Part shown: piece after piece, positions 30,320 to 38,370 of the stretch
Layout of the letters: each line of letters begins with the position of its first letter
How positions within the stretch are numbered: the first letter of the stretch is position 1
Assembly (NCBI GenBank): GCA_900544845.1
Contig: UQWV01000001.1
Span: 1-64,000 of the forward strand
DNA length: 64,000 bases
Source of the DNA: an uncultured Collinsella sp.
GTDB lineage: Bacteria > Actinomycetota > Coriobacteriia > Coriobacteriales > Coriobacteriaceae
Direction: 5' to 3'
Position numbers and translations under genes: made by a program
The notes under the pieces: model-generated
The model's input: the letters and a program-made list of their open reading frames with translations, nothing else
What the model was told of the DNA's origin: nothing
Databases searched by the model: none

Positions 30320-32542
30320 ATGAAGATCATCAAGCGCAGCGGCACCGAGGTTGTCTTTGACATCGATAAGATCGTCAATGCGATTCGCGCCGCAAACTTG
30401 GAGGTCGAGGAGAGCTCTCGTCTAACCGACCGCCAGGTGGTTTATGCGGCGCAAAACGTCGCCGAGGCATGCGAGAACGCGGGCCACACTGTTTCGGTCG
30501 AGGAGATCCAGGATTTGGTCGAGGACGAGATCATGCGTCTCGACTGCTACGAGGTTGCCCGCCACTACATCATCTATCGCTATGTTCAGAGCCTGAAGCG
30601 CCAGAAGAACACGACCGACGACAAGATCCTGTCGCTGATCGAGTGCAACAACGAAGAGGTCAAGCAGGAGAACTCCAACAAGAACCCGACCGTCAATTCC
30701 GTTCAGCGTGACTACATGGCCGGCGAGATTTCCAAGGACCTGACCCAGCGCGTGCTGCTGCCCCAGGAGATCGTGGACGCCCATAATGAGGGCCTGATCC
30801 ACTTCCACGATTCGGATTACTTTGCTCAGCACATGCACAACTGCGACCTGGTGAACCTGGAGGACATGCTCCAGAACGGCACCGTTATCTCGGGCACGCT
30901 GATCGAGAAGCCGCACAGCTTCTCGACCGCCTGCAACATTGCGACGCAGATTATCGCCCAGGTTGCTTCCTCCCAGTACGGCGGCCAGTCGATTTCGCTG
31001 ACCCATCTTGCCCCGTTCGTCGAGGTGAGCCGTCAAAAGATTCGCGGCGAGGTCGCCCGCGAGCTCGAGGAGCTCGGCGTTTCCGCATCTCCCGAAAAGG
31101 TCCGCGAGGTTGTTGAGGATCGCCTGCGCGATGAGATTCGTCGCGGCGTCCAGACGATTCAGTATCAGGTCGTGACCCTTATGACCACCAATGGTCAGGC
31201 GCCGTTCGTGACGGTCTTTATGTATCTTAACGAGGCCCGTACGCCTCAGGAGAAGCACGACCTTGCCATGATCGTGGAGGAGACGCTTCGCCAGCGCTAC
31301 GAGGGCGTTAAGAACGAGGCCGGCGTTTGGATTACCCCGGCATTCCCCAAGCTTATCTATGTACTCGAGGACGATAACGTTCACGAGGATTCCCCGTACT
31401 TCTACCTGACCCAGCTGGCTGCCAAGTGCACCGCCAAGCGCATGGTTCCCGACTACATCTCCGAGAAGAAGATGCGCGAGCTCAAGCTGTCGAAGGGCGA
31501 GACCGCGGGCAACGGCGACTGCTATACCTGCATGGGTTGCCGCAGCTTCCTGACGCCCGATCGCTCCGGTAACGGATTTAACAACGTGGCCAACGCGCTG
31601 AACTATGACCCGAACAAGCCCAAGTACTACGGTCGCTTTAACCAGGGCGTTGTGACCATCAACCTGCCCGATGTCGCGCTGAGCTCGCATCAGGACATGG
31701 ACAAGTTCTGGAAGATCTTCGACGAGCGCCTTGAGCTGTGCCACCGCGCCCTGCTGTGCCGTCATGAGCGTCTGATGGGTACGCTTTCGGATGCCGCACC
31801 GATTCTTTGGCAGTACGGTGCCCTCGCCCGCCTGAAGAAGGGCGAGACGATCGACAAGCTGCTCGTGGGCGGTTACTCCACCATTAGTCTGGGTTATGCC
31901 GGCCTGTATGAGTGCGTCAAGTACATGACGGGCCACAGCCACACCGAGAAGGAGGGCACGCCCTTTGCCATGGCCGTCATGCAGCGCATGAACGACAAGT
32001 GCGCGGAGTGGAAGGCCGAAAGCGATATTGACTTCTCGCTGTACGGTACCCCGCTTGAGTCGACGACCTACAAGTTCGCCAAGTGCCTGCAGCGTCGTTT
32101 TGGCATCATCCCGGGCGTGACGGACAAGGGCTACATCACCAACAGCTACCACGTCCACGTGTCCGAGGAGATCGACGCATTCGACAAGCTCAAGTTTGAG
32201 GGCATGTTCCAGCAGCTTTCGCCGGGCGGTGCCATCTCCTACGTCGAGGTTCCCAACATGCAGGACAACCTCAAGGCTGTCATCCGCGTGATGCAGTACA
32301 TCTACGACAACATCATGTACGCCGAGCTCAACACCAAGAGCGATTATTGCCAGGTGTGCGGTTACGACGGCGAGATCAAGATTGTCGAGGATGACGGCAA
32401 GCTGGTGTGGGAGTGCCCCAATTGCGGCAATCGTGACCAGGAGAAGATGAATGTCGCCCGTCGCACGTGCGGTTACATCGGTACCCAGTTCTGGAACCAG
32501 GGCCGAACCGAGGAGATCCGCGACCGCGTGCTGCATCTCTAA
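30320..32542 (+). CDS. nrdD: Anaerobic ribonucleoside-triphosphate reductase
   Basis: Class III glycyl-radical enzyme that reduces NTPs to dNTPs under anoxia; 740 residues. An ATP-cone occupies about 1-95 (KIIKRSGTEVVFDIDKIVNAI). The C-terminal zinc site has Cys677, Cys680, Cys699 and Cys702, and the glycyl-radical loop is RRTCGYIGT with Gly718. AAAGAGG lies 7 nt before the ATG at 30320; the ATG at 30290 would add ten basic residues. The activase NrdG is encoded 426 nt downstream beyond two palindromes. Expected control by NrdR fits the box at 30047. Confidence 0.96.
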   Translation: MKIIKRSGTEVVFDIDKIVNAIRAANLEVEESSRLTDRQVVYAAQNVAEACENAGHTVSVEEIQDLVEDEIMRLDCYEVARHYIIYRYVQSLKRQKNTTDDKILSLIECNNEEVKQENSNKNPTVNSVQRDYMAGEISKDLTQRVLLPQEIVDAHNEGLIHFHDSDYFAQHMHNCDLVNLEDMLQNGTVISGTLIEKPHSFSTACNIATQIIAQVASSQYGGQSISLTHLAPFVEVSRQKIRGEVARELEELGVSASPEKVREVVEDRLRDEIRRGVQTIQYQVVTLMTTNGQAPFVTVFMYLNEARTPQEKHDLAMIVEETLRQRYEGVKNEAGVWITPAFPKLIYVLEDDNVHEDSPYFYLTQLAAKCTAKRMVPDYISEKKMRELKLSKGETAGNGDCYTCMGCRSFLTPDRSGNGFNNVANALNYDPNKPKYYGRFNQGVVTINLPDVALSSHQDMDKFWKIFDERLELCHRALLCRHERLMGTLSDAAPILWQYGALARLKKGETIDKLLVGGYSTISLGYAGLYECVKYMTGHSHTEKEGTPFAMAVMQRMNDKCAEWKAESDIDFSLYGTPLESTTYKFAKCLQRRFGIIPGVTDKGYITNSYHVHVSEEIDAFDKLKFEGMFQQLSPGGAISYVEVPNMQDNLKAVIRVMQYIYDNIMYAELNTKSDYCQVCGYDGEIKIVEDDGKLVWECPNCGNRDQEKMNVARRTCGYIGTQFWNQGRTEEIRDRVLHL

Positions 32543-32553
32543 TAACCATCCCA

Positions 32554-32691
32554 GGCCGCCCCGTAGCGAGGCCCCGGACCTTTACTCGCTATTTCGGACA
32601 GTCCTGGCTCACGACGGAGGCGCCACTGGCGCCTCCTGTTCGTGCGGAACTCATATCGAGCAAAGGTCCGGGGCCTCGCTACGGGGCGGCC
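32554..32691. repeat. Long intergenic palindrome D (138 bp)
   Basis: Outer arms of 30 nt (32554-32583 and 32662-32691) are perfectly complementary. Inside lies a 10-bp stem GGAGGCGCCA/TGGCGCCTCC (32616-32636). It begins 11 nt after the nrdD stop. Size and build match palindromes A and B, but the sequence is different. The next 180 bp (32692-32870) show nothing definite. Confidence 0.85.
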
Positions 32692-32870
32692 AAGTTGACG
32701 TAGCTGAGATGCAGCATGCGGTCTGCTCGCTCCTCGAAGTTCTTAGTGGAAATGAGTTGACTTGCAGCAACGCTTTGCTTGCGATGACGGTTGAGCTGCA
32801 ACGAAGTATTTATTGGACCTCGAACCCTATACTCGATGTTCGCTTCGTTCATTGAGTTACCCTTTGCATG

Positions 32871-32952
32871 AGGCCGGGACATATCGTCCCGCCCGCAGTT
32901 TCGCAGGCCGAAGGCCGAGAATGTTTGAGGACGGGATGATATGTCCCGACCT
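32871..32952. repeat. Intergenic palindrome E in front of nrdG (82 bp)
   Basis: Arms of 21 nt (32871-32891 and 32932-32952) pair with one G-U and one mismatch; 40 nt lie between. The 3' arm ends 4 nt before the nrdG ribosome-binding site (GGGAG), so folding could affect translation. Confidence 0.7.
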
Positions 32953-32968
32953 CCCGGGAGAGTTACCT

Positions 32969-33550
32969 ATGAACTACGCGAACATTAAGTATTTCGACAT
33001 TGCTGATGGGGAAGGCGTTCGTACTTCTCTGTTTGTGAGCGGGTGCCGTCGTGGGTGCAAGAATTGCTTTAACTCTGTCGCGTGGGACTTTGCTGCGGGT
33101 GAGCCGTTCGATCGTGCCGTCGAGGACAAGATTATCGAGAGCCTCGATCATCCCTTTATTGACGGCCTGACGATTCTGGGCGGCGAGCCTATGGAGCCCG
33201 AGAATCAGGCGGGACTCGTTGAGTTTGTCGAGCGCGTTCGTGCCGCTTATCCTGCGGGGTCAGGAAAGACCATTTGGTGTTTTACCGGCGACGTGCTCGA
33301 GGAGCTTATGCCGGGCGGTCGCCACCATACCGAGGCGACGGACCGTATCCTTGCCTGCCTCGATATGTTGGTGGACGGCCCGTTTGTTCAGGACCTGTAC
33401 GATATCTCATTGCGCTTTAGGGGCTCGAGTAACCAACGCGTGATCGATATGAACGCTACGCGCGACCGTGCTGAGCGCGAGGGTGTTGCGCTTTGTGATG
33501 CGGTTGAACTTTGGCGTGATGATCCGGTCTATTCGACCCATACTATGTAG
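32969..33550 (+). CDS. nrdG: Anaerobic ribonucleotide reductase activating protein
   Basis: Radical-SAM activase that generates the glycyl radical on NrdD; 193 residues. The cluster motif is CRRGCKNC (Cys26, Cys30, Cys33), the CxxxCxxC arrangement. The SAM-binding GGEP follows (ILGGEPM). The ATG at 32969 has GGGAG about 8 nt upstream; the longer reading from 32813 runs through palindrome E and is not credible. Likely expressed with nrdD, although palindromes D and E separate them. Confidence 0.93.
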   Translation: MNYANIKYFDIADGEGVRTSLFVSGCRRGCKNCFNSVAWDFAAGEPFDRAVEDKIIESLDHPFIDGLTILGGEPMEPENQAGLVEFVERVRAAYPAGSGKTIWCFTGDVLEELMPGGRHHTEATDRILACLDMLVDGPFVQDLYDISLRFRGSSNQRVIDMNATRDRAEREGVALCDAVELWRDDPVYSTHTM

Positions 33551-33616
33551 CTTGTGGTCGATGCCGAAGGGCGTGGTACCATAGCGCGAACGTGAAATCG
33601 GAAAAGTGAGGCCCAG

Positions 33617-34174
33617 ATGGTCGATCAGGAAAAAGTCGAGGCCGCCATTAAGCTGTTGCTTGAGGGCATAGGCGAGGACCCAACTCGTGAGGGCCTGCTG
33701 GAGACCCCGGCGCGCGTTGCCCGTATGTATGGCGAGATCGCCGGCGGTATGGAGCAGAGTGCCGAGGAGCACCTGTCCAAAACCTTTGCCGTCGCTTCGA
33801 ACGATTTGGTTATCGAGCGCGACATCACGTTTTACTCGCTGTGCGAGCATCATCTGCTGCCGTTTTATGGCAAGGCTGCGATCGGCTATATCCCTAACGG
33901 TCGCGTGGCGGGTCTGTCTAAGCTCGCTCGCACGGTTGAAGTCTATGCCCGTCGTCTGCAGCTACAGGAGCAGCTGTGTGCGCAGGTTGCCGACGCCCTC
34001 ATGGATTATCTCGCTCCCGAGGGAGCGATTGTGCTCATGGAGGCTGAGCATATGTGCATGACCATGCGCGGCGTGCAAAAGCCCGGCACCAAGACCGTGA
34101 CGCTCGCTCGCCGCGGCGTCTTTGAGACCGATCCCGCGCTCGAGGAGCGGTTCTTTAGGATGCTGGGCCGTTAG
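33617..34174 (+). CDS. folE: GTP cyclohydrolase I
   Basis: First step of tetrahydrofolate synthesis, GTP to 7,8-dihydroneopterin triphosphate. 185 residues, normal for FolE. Zinc and active-site residues are in [10 protein letters not shown] and [32 protein letters not shown] is the conserved substrate-binding stretch. GTGAGG lies before the ATG. One base separates its stop from the HD-domain gene, indicating translational coupling. Confidence 0.95.
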   Translation: MVDQEKVEAAIKLLLEGIGEDPTREGLLETPARVARMYGEIAGGMEQSAEEHLSKTFAVASNDLVIERDITFYSLCEHHLLPFYGKAAIGYIPNGRVAGLSKLARTVEVYARRLQLQEQLCAQVADALMDYLAPEGAIVLMEAEHMCMTMRGVQKPGTKTVTLARRGVFETDPALEERFFRMLGR

Positions 34175-34175
34175 C

Positions 34176-34757
34176 ATGAGGGTCGTCAACGACTTTACAT
34201 CGAAGACCGATGAGGGGACGTCGCGTCGCGGCTTTATGGCTTCGGGCCTGACTCCCTTTGGTGCCATGCCTCGCATTGATTACATTTGTGCCAACGGGCT
34301 GTTCCGTCGGCACCTGGGCAACATTGCACAGTTGGAATCGGGGCGCATCTTCTGCCGCCACGGTATTGACCATCTTCTCGATGTCGCTCGCATTATGTGG
34401 ATCAAGAATCTCGAGGAACAGCTCGAATTTGACCGCGAGGTCATCTACGCCACGGCACTTCTTCACGATATCGGCAAAGATGAACAGTATGAATCGGGTA
34501 TATCCCATGATGTTGCAAGCGAACGCGTCGCTGATGCGATCCTCGGCGGCATGTCCGATGATGTGGCGTTTGAGCCGGCCGATGCCGCAGCCATTAAGAC
34601 GGCCATTCTGGGCCATCGAAAGCTGCGCGTGAACAGCCAACCGCTTGAGCGTCTGCTCTATGCAGCCGACAAAGCGTCGCGCGCCTGCTTTGCATGCCCC
34701 GCGCGCAATGCTTGCAACTGGAGCGATGATAAAAAGAACCTGTCGATTCGCGTGTAG
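34176..34757 (+). CDS. HD-domain phosphohydrolase, folate-operon member
   Basis: 193 residues. The HD metal-binding pattern is present as RHGIDHLLDVAR followed by ATALLHDIGKDE and, later, GHRKLR. A Cys-rich tail (CFACPARNAC) may bind metal. It starts one base after folE and is followed 42 nt later by folB. Family members hydrolyse phosphomonoesters, phosphodiesters or nucleotides. Position suggests it removes phosphate from dihydroneopterin triphosphate or monophosphate, a step with no dedicated enzyme in many bacteria; this is inference. An internal start at MPRIDYICANG is possible. Confidence 0.72.
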   Translation: MRVVNDFTSKTDEGTSRRGFMASGLTPFGAMPRIDYICANGLFRRHLGNIAQLESGRIFCRHGIDHLLDVARIMWIKNLEEQLEFDREVIYATALLHDIGKDEQYESGISHDVASERVADAILGGMSDDVAFEPADAAAIKTAILGHRKLRVNSQPLERLLYAADKASRACFACPARNACNWSDDKKNLSIRV

Positions 34758-34799
34758 TTAGTTGTGCGGTCGGGGTTCTAAACGAAGGAGACGATCGCG

Positions 34800-35285
34800 A
34801 TGAGTAACAAGAAACTGCCCGAGAATGCAACCAAGACTGAAGGCGCCGAGCTCGCCCGCCGTGGAAGGGGCGAAATATCCACTGCAACGGCGGTGCCCCA
34901 CGTGAGCTATGACGATCTTCGCCATGCCGATCGCATTACTATCGACGGTCTCGAGGTCTTTGCCAACCACGGCGTGTATCCCGAAGAGAACGCGCTGGGC
35001 CAGAAATTCATCGTGTCCTTGGTGCTCTATGCCGACTTGCGTGCAGCGGGAGAGCACGATGACTTGGACGCCTCGATTGACTATGGCTCGGTGTGCCACG
35101 ATGTCGATGGCTATCTGCGCGAGCATACGTTTAAGCTCATCGAGGCTGCAGCCGAGGGTGTGGCCCAGATGCTGCTACGTCGTTACCCCCTGCTGCTTGG
35201 CGTGCGCGTTAAGCTCGATAAGCCTTGGGCGCCCGTCGGTCTTCCCCTGGCAAGCTGCGGTGTCGAGATCGAGCGCGTGCGCTAA
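34800..35285 (+). CDS. folB: Dihydroneopterin aldolase
   Basis: Converts 7,8-dihydroneopterin to 6-hydroxymethyl-dihydropterin and glycolaldehyde. The core (about residues 43-161) shows DRITIDGLEVFANHGVYPEE and the catalytic-Lys region VRVKLDKPWAP. The 161-residue length exceeds the usual 120 by a 40-residue polar N-terminus; AAGGAG before the ATG at 34800 supports that start. Third gene of folE-HD-folB. FolK and FolP are not in the window. Confidence 0.9.
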   Translation: MSNKKLPENATKTEGAELARRGRGEISTATAVPHVSYDDLRHADRITIDGLEVFANHGVYPEENALGQKFIVSLVLYADLRAAGEHDDLDASIDYGSVCHDVDGYLREHTFKLIEAAAEGVAQMLLRRYPLLLGVRVKLDKPWAPVGLPLASCGVEIERVR

Positions 35286-35291
35286 CCGGTT

Positions 35292-36068
35292 CTAATACAT
35301 CTCTATGGGTGGCTGCTTGAGCCGTTGCGACAGCGCTCTATTGTTGGGGCAGTACGCGTCGAGCAGGGCGTGGAACCGATGATTGTGGCTTGGCTCGAGC
35401 AAGTGGACGAGCTCGTGGGCGACAACCATGTCGAGGCATTCGATGGGATAGGCGGCAAGTTCGCGTGCGATGCGAATGGCTCCGGTCTTGGGCGTGCATG
35501 ATCCCCAGCGCGTTTTCATGCCGCGCACGGAAACGCGGGATACGGCGACACCCATTGCGATTTCGTATGCGTGCACCATATCACGCAGCGCCGATGTGAC
35601 TTCGGACGTATAGAGCTGGTCGATATGGACTTGGAGTTCGTTGGGCGTTAGGCCGTCGAGGATTGCGCACCGCTTGGCCTGTGGGCCTTCGTCCGATTCG
35701 TCGGTACCCATAAAACTTGCGAAGGTAGCCTGCTTGGGCCGCGGCGCGGGGGGTTCAAAGTTGTGGTCGAGTGCATCCTGAACGGTGATGGGTTTGCCCC
35801 AAAGCGCAATGATGGACGAGGGACTGAGCGGCTCTCGCGTCGTCGCCTGACGTTGCTCGCGTTGGGCAAGTCGGCTGATAATCCAGGCGCTGTTGCGCTT
35901 TACAAACGCTTCGATACGCTCGCGGCTGGCGCCGAGCGGTGCGCTGGCGTGGACCTCGCCGCTCGATGTGACGCGTAGGTTGAAGTTCTTGACGCGCTTT
36001 TTGGTAACGACGACGGGGATGGGCGTCCCATCCGGTCGGGATACGGAAATCGTAAACTGCTGCGTCAA
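35292..36068 (-). CDS. YgjP/DUF45-family zinc metallopeptidase
   Basis: 258 residues. The C-terminal domain has RGMKTRWGSCTPKTG and the zinc motif AHELVHLLEPSHNHRF (HExxH plus downstream His), characteristic of YgjP-like metal-dependent hydrolases (M48-like). The N-terminal half is typical of the family (KRVKNFNLRVTSSGEVHASAP). I chose TTG 36068 because AAGGA lies 6 nt upstream; ATG 36101 adds 11 residues but its upstream region lies in a hairpin and has no ribosome-binding site. It ends 6 nt from folB, convergent. Substrate unknown. Confidence 0.82.
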   Translation of the reverse strand: MTQQFTISVSRPDGTPIPVVVTKKRVKNFNLRVTSSGEVHASAPLGASRERIEAFVKRNSAWIISRLAQREQRQATTREPLSPSSIIALWGKPITVQDALDHNFEPPAPRPKQATFASFMGTDESDEGPQAKRCAILDGLTPNELQVHIDQLYTSEVTSALRDMVHAYEIAMGVAVSRVSVRGMKTRWGSCTPKTGAIRIARELAAYPIECLDMVVAHELVHLLEPSHNHRFHALLDAYCPNNRALSQRLKQPPIEMY

Positions 36069-36091
36069 AAGCGGTCCTTCAGATTGGGGAC

Positions 36092-36125
36092 GGGCCGGCA
36101 TGTCGACCGTTCGGCATGCCGGCCC
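36092..36125 (-). terminator. Hairpin between the dipeptidase and YgjP-like genes
   Basis: Perfect 11-bp stem GGGCCGGCATG/CATGCCGGCCC with a 12-nt loop. No clear T tract on the minus strand, so possibly a partial terminator. Confidence 0.5.
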
Positions 36126-36142
36126 GCTCAAGGGATGTGAAA

Positions 36143-37156
36143 TTAATAACGCTCGAAGAAGGCAAGCGCGTTGTCGCTGCAGAGCTTTTGCATCACGGTC
36201 TTGCCAAAATGCTTGGAAAGCATGTTCTGGAACTCGGGCATCTTGCTGGCATCGGAGAGGAAAGCGGGCACAGTGGCGCCGTCCCAGTCGCCGCCGAGCG
36301 CGATGACGTCCTCGCCGCCCAGGTCGAGCCAGTGCTCGATATGTGCCGCCAGCTGGTCGAAGGTGACGTCTGCGGCGGTCTTGTCGGTTGCGTCGTTGGA
36401 AAGGAACTCGCTGCAGTAGTTGAGGCCGACGATACCGCCCATGTCGCGAATGGTGCGGAACTGGTCGTCGGTAAGGTTGCGTTTGGCGCCGCAAACCGCA
36501 CGGGAGTTGGAGTGGCTGGCGACGAAGGGACGCGTGGCGTGGGCGACAACCTCGTCAAAGCACTCATCGTTGAGGTGGGAGACGTCAAGTACCATGCCGG
36601 CGTGCTCCATCTGCGTAAGCGCCTCGATGCCGGCGGCGGTGAGGCCGGCGTGGGTGTCGTGGCCGCTCGCGAGCGGTCCCTGCGCGTTCCAGCTGAGTGA
36701 CGACATAAGCACGCCCAAGCTCTTGAGCACCTCGATCAGTGCGGGGTCCTCGGCAAAGAACGTGGCGTTTTCGATGGTGTGGACGCAGGCGACCTTGCCG
36801 TCCTTGAGTGCGGGGCGAATGTCTGCGGCGCTGCGCACGTTGACCATACGGTCGTGGTTGAGCATTGCCTGGCCGCTCATGTGCGCCATGATCTGCGCCT
36901 GGAAGCGCGCGGCGTGGGCGGTGGGAATCTCATCGGGGACAAACGTGGCGAAGCACTGTGCCCACGGCGTGTTGCCGATCTTTGCGAGCGAGATGGCGCA
37001 GGCGTTGCCCTCGATGAGGTCGAAATCTTGCGGATGCGTTTCGTCGCCGGGGAAATAACCGTCGGTGCCGGCGGTAAAGCGCAGGTCGAGATCGAGCGTG
37101 GCCCAGCCGATGCGGTCGGCGGTGTCGCAGTGTAGGTCAAATACGGGATATGCCAT
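36143..37156 (-). CDS. Membrane dipeptidase (peptidase family M19)
   Basis: Zinc dipeptidase of the renal-dipeptidase family, 337 residues. The N-terminal metal site is DLHCDT; other ligands are around VDVSHLNDE-like LDVSHLNDECF and ASHSNSRAVCGAKRNLTDD; ALGGDWDG is also conserved. No signal peptide, so cytoplasmic. GGAGG lies 4-5 nt before the ATG. It probably cleaves dipeptides, including ones with D-amino acids, and could act on peptides brought in by Opp-type importers. Confidence 0.92.
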   Translation of the reverse strand: MAYPVFDLHCDTADRIGWATLDLDLRFTAGTDGYFPGDETHPQDFDLIEGNACAISLAKIGNTPWAQCFATFVPDEIPTAHAARFQAQIMAHMSGQAMLNHDRMVNVRSAADIRPALKDGKVACVHTIENATFFAEDPALIEVLKSLGVLMSSLSWNAQGPLASGHDTHAGLTAAGIEALTQMEHAGMVLDVSHLNDECFDEVVAHATRPFVASHSNSRAVCGAKRNLTDDQFRTIRDMGGIVGLNYCSEFLSNDATDKTAADVTFDQLAAHIEHWLDLGGEDVIALGGDWDGATVPAFLSDASKMPEFQNMLSKHFGKTVMQKLCSDNALAFFERY

Positions 37157-37276
37157 GGTTCCTCCGGTTGCAGCGTTTCTTTGCAAACTGTCTTTGAATT
37201 GTATGACTAGGGTATAGTTAGCGCCATATGTTCACGGCGGCCCGCGTTGTGCGCCGCCCTTATCACGGAGGTTACC

Positions 37277-37705
37277 ATGTCCAACCAGGGCAAGAAGGTC
37301 AAGACTCATTATCGCGGCACGCTCGACGACGGCACGCAGTTCGATAGCTCCTACGATCGCGGCGAGCCGCTGGAGTTCACGTGCGGCGCCGGTCAGATGA
37401 TCAAGGGCTTCGACGCCGCTGTTGTCGACATGCAGGTGGGCGAGAAGAAGACCGTGCACATTCCTGCTGCCGATGCCTACGGCGAGCACAACCCCGAGAT
37501 GGTTATTACCTTCCCGGCCGAACAGGTTCCCAACATCGAGCAGATCGAGAAAGGCATGAAGCTCTTCCTGTCCACGCCGAGCGGCATGCCCGTCTCCGCC
37601 GTGGTCATCGACGTAACGCCCGAGGCCGTGACGCTCGACGCCAACCACGAGCTGGCCGGCAAGGACCTCAACTTTGATATCGAGCTCGTTGAGGTCGAGG
37701 ACTAG
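37277..37705 (+). CDS. slyD: FKBP-type peptidyl-prolyl isomerase, SlyD-like
   Basis: 142 residues. FKBP domain with the inserted IF (chaperone) domain: KVKTHYRGTLDDGTQFDSSYDRGEPLEF, GQMIKGFDAAVVDM and GEKKTVHIPAADAYGEHNPEMV. It lacks the His/Cys-rich metal-binding tail of E. coli SlyD. CGGAGG lies 5-6 nt before the ATG. The next gene, 3 nt away, encodes a UreE-like protein, which hints at nickel handling as well as folding. Confidence 0.9.
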   Translation: MSNQGKKVKTHYRGTLDDGTQFDSSYDRGEPLEFTCGAGQMIKGFDAAVVDMQVGEKKTVHIPAADAYGEHNPEMVITFPAEQVPNIEQIEKGMKLFLSTPSGMPVSAVVIDVTPEAVTLDANHELAGKDLNFDIELVEVED

Positions 37706-37708
37706 GCT

Positions 37709-38287
37709 ATGCCTGTGAATCTGGTTTCGACAGCGTGTCTCGGAAATCTCAACGACCCGTCCTATGAGCTTTTGCTTCGCCGGGAGCTGGGCGGTGTCTT
37801 TGAGGTCGATGAGCTACTACTCGATTGGGACCAGGCCGATGCCCGCACATTTGTGGGCGTGACGGAGCTGGGGCGTACGGTCGATATTCGGCTGGGCGCT
37901 GCCGATGGCGATCGCCTTGCCGACGGCGATGTGCTTGTCATCGACCGCTCGGACACGGTGCCCGTGGCGGTTGTCGTGCGCCTACGCAGTGCCGAAGTCT
38001 ATCTGGTTGAAGTCGACCGCATGGACCCGATTGCGCTTGCGCATGTATGCTGGGAGATCGGCAATATGCATGCGCCGCTGTTTCGAGGCGATTCGGACGA
38101 GCATACCGTGCGCATGTATACGCCGCTGCAGCCGGTTTTGGGCCGCATGCTCCGGGGCGTCGAGGGCGTTCGGCTCTCGGTGGTTACCCGTGAACTCGAT
38201 GCGGGCCGGCGCTTTGCGTCGAGTGCGGCGGATGTCGTTGTGAGTATGGCTCCCGACTTTACGATCGTAAAGAAGGCGCGCGGTTAA
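37709..38287 (+). CDS. UreE-like putative nickel metallochaperone
   Basis: 192 residues. The central and C-terminal parts resemble UreE: after an N-terminal beta domain (1-90) comes EVYLVEVDRMDPIALAHVCWEIGNMHAPLF, where GNMHAP (118-123) parallels the GNRHxP nickel site of UreE (His121), then VLGRMLRGVEGVRLSVV. No His-rich tail. No urease or hydrogenase genes are in the window. Starts 3 nt after slyD, so co-translated. Similarity is recognised by eye, not by search. Confidence 0.62.
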   Translation: MPVNLVSTACLGNLNDPSYELLLRRELGGVFEVDELLLDWDQADARTFVGVTELGRTVDIRLGAADGDRLADGDVLVIDRSDTVPVAVVVRLRSAEVYLVEVDRMDPIALAHVCWEIGNMHAPLFRGDSDEHTVRMYTPLQPVLGRMLRGVEGVRLSVVTRELDAGRRFASSAADVVVSMAPDFTIVKKARG

Positions 38288-38300
38288 CGTGCGTATGAGT

Positions 38301-38340
38301 AAGACGGACTTTGAGAGGCAACTATTCAAAGTCCGTCTTT
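38301..38340 (+). terminator. Terminator after the UreE-like gene
   Basis: Perfect 14-bp stem AAGACGGACTTTGA/TCAAAGTCCGTCTT with an 11-nt loop and a short T end. Confidence 0.75.
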
Positions 38341-38370
38341 CTGTTGATGAGATGCTGTGGGGGAAAGCAT

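Noticed and set aside
30422..32536. A 704-codon open frame antisense to nrdD
   Set aside because: Shadow of a strongly codon-biased gene; no recognisable domain and no ribosome-binding site.
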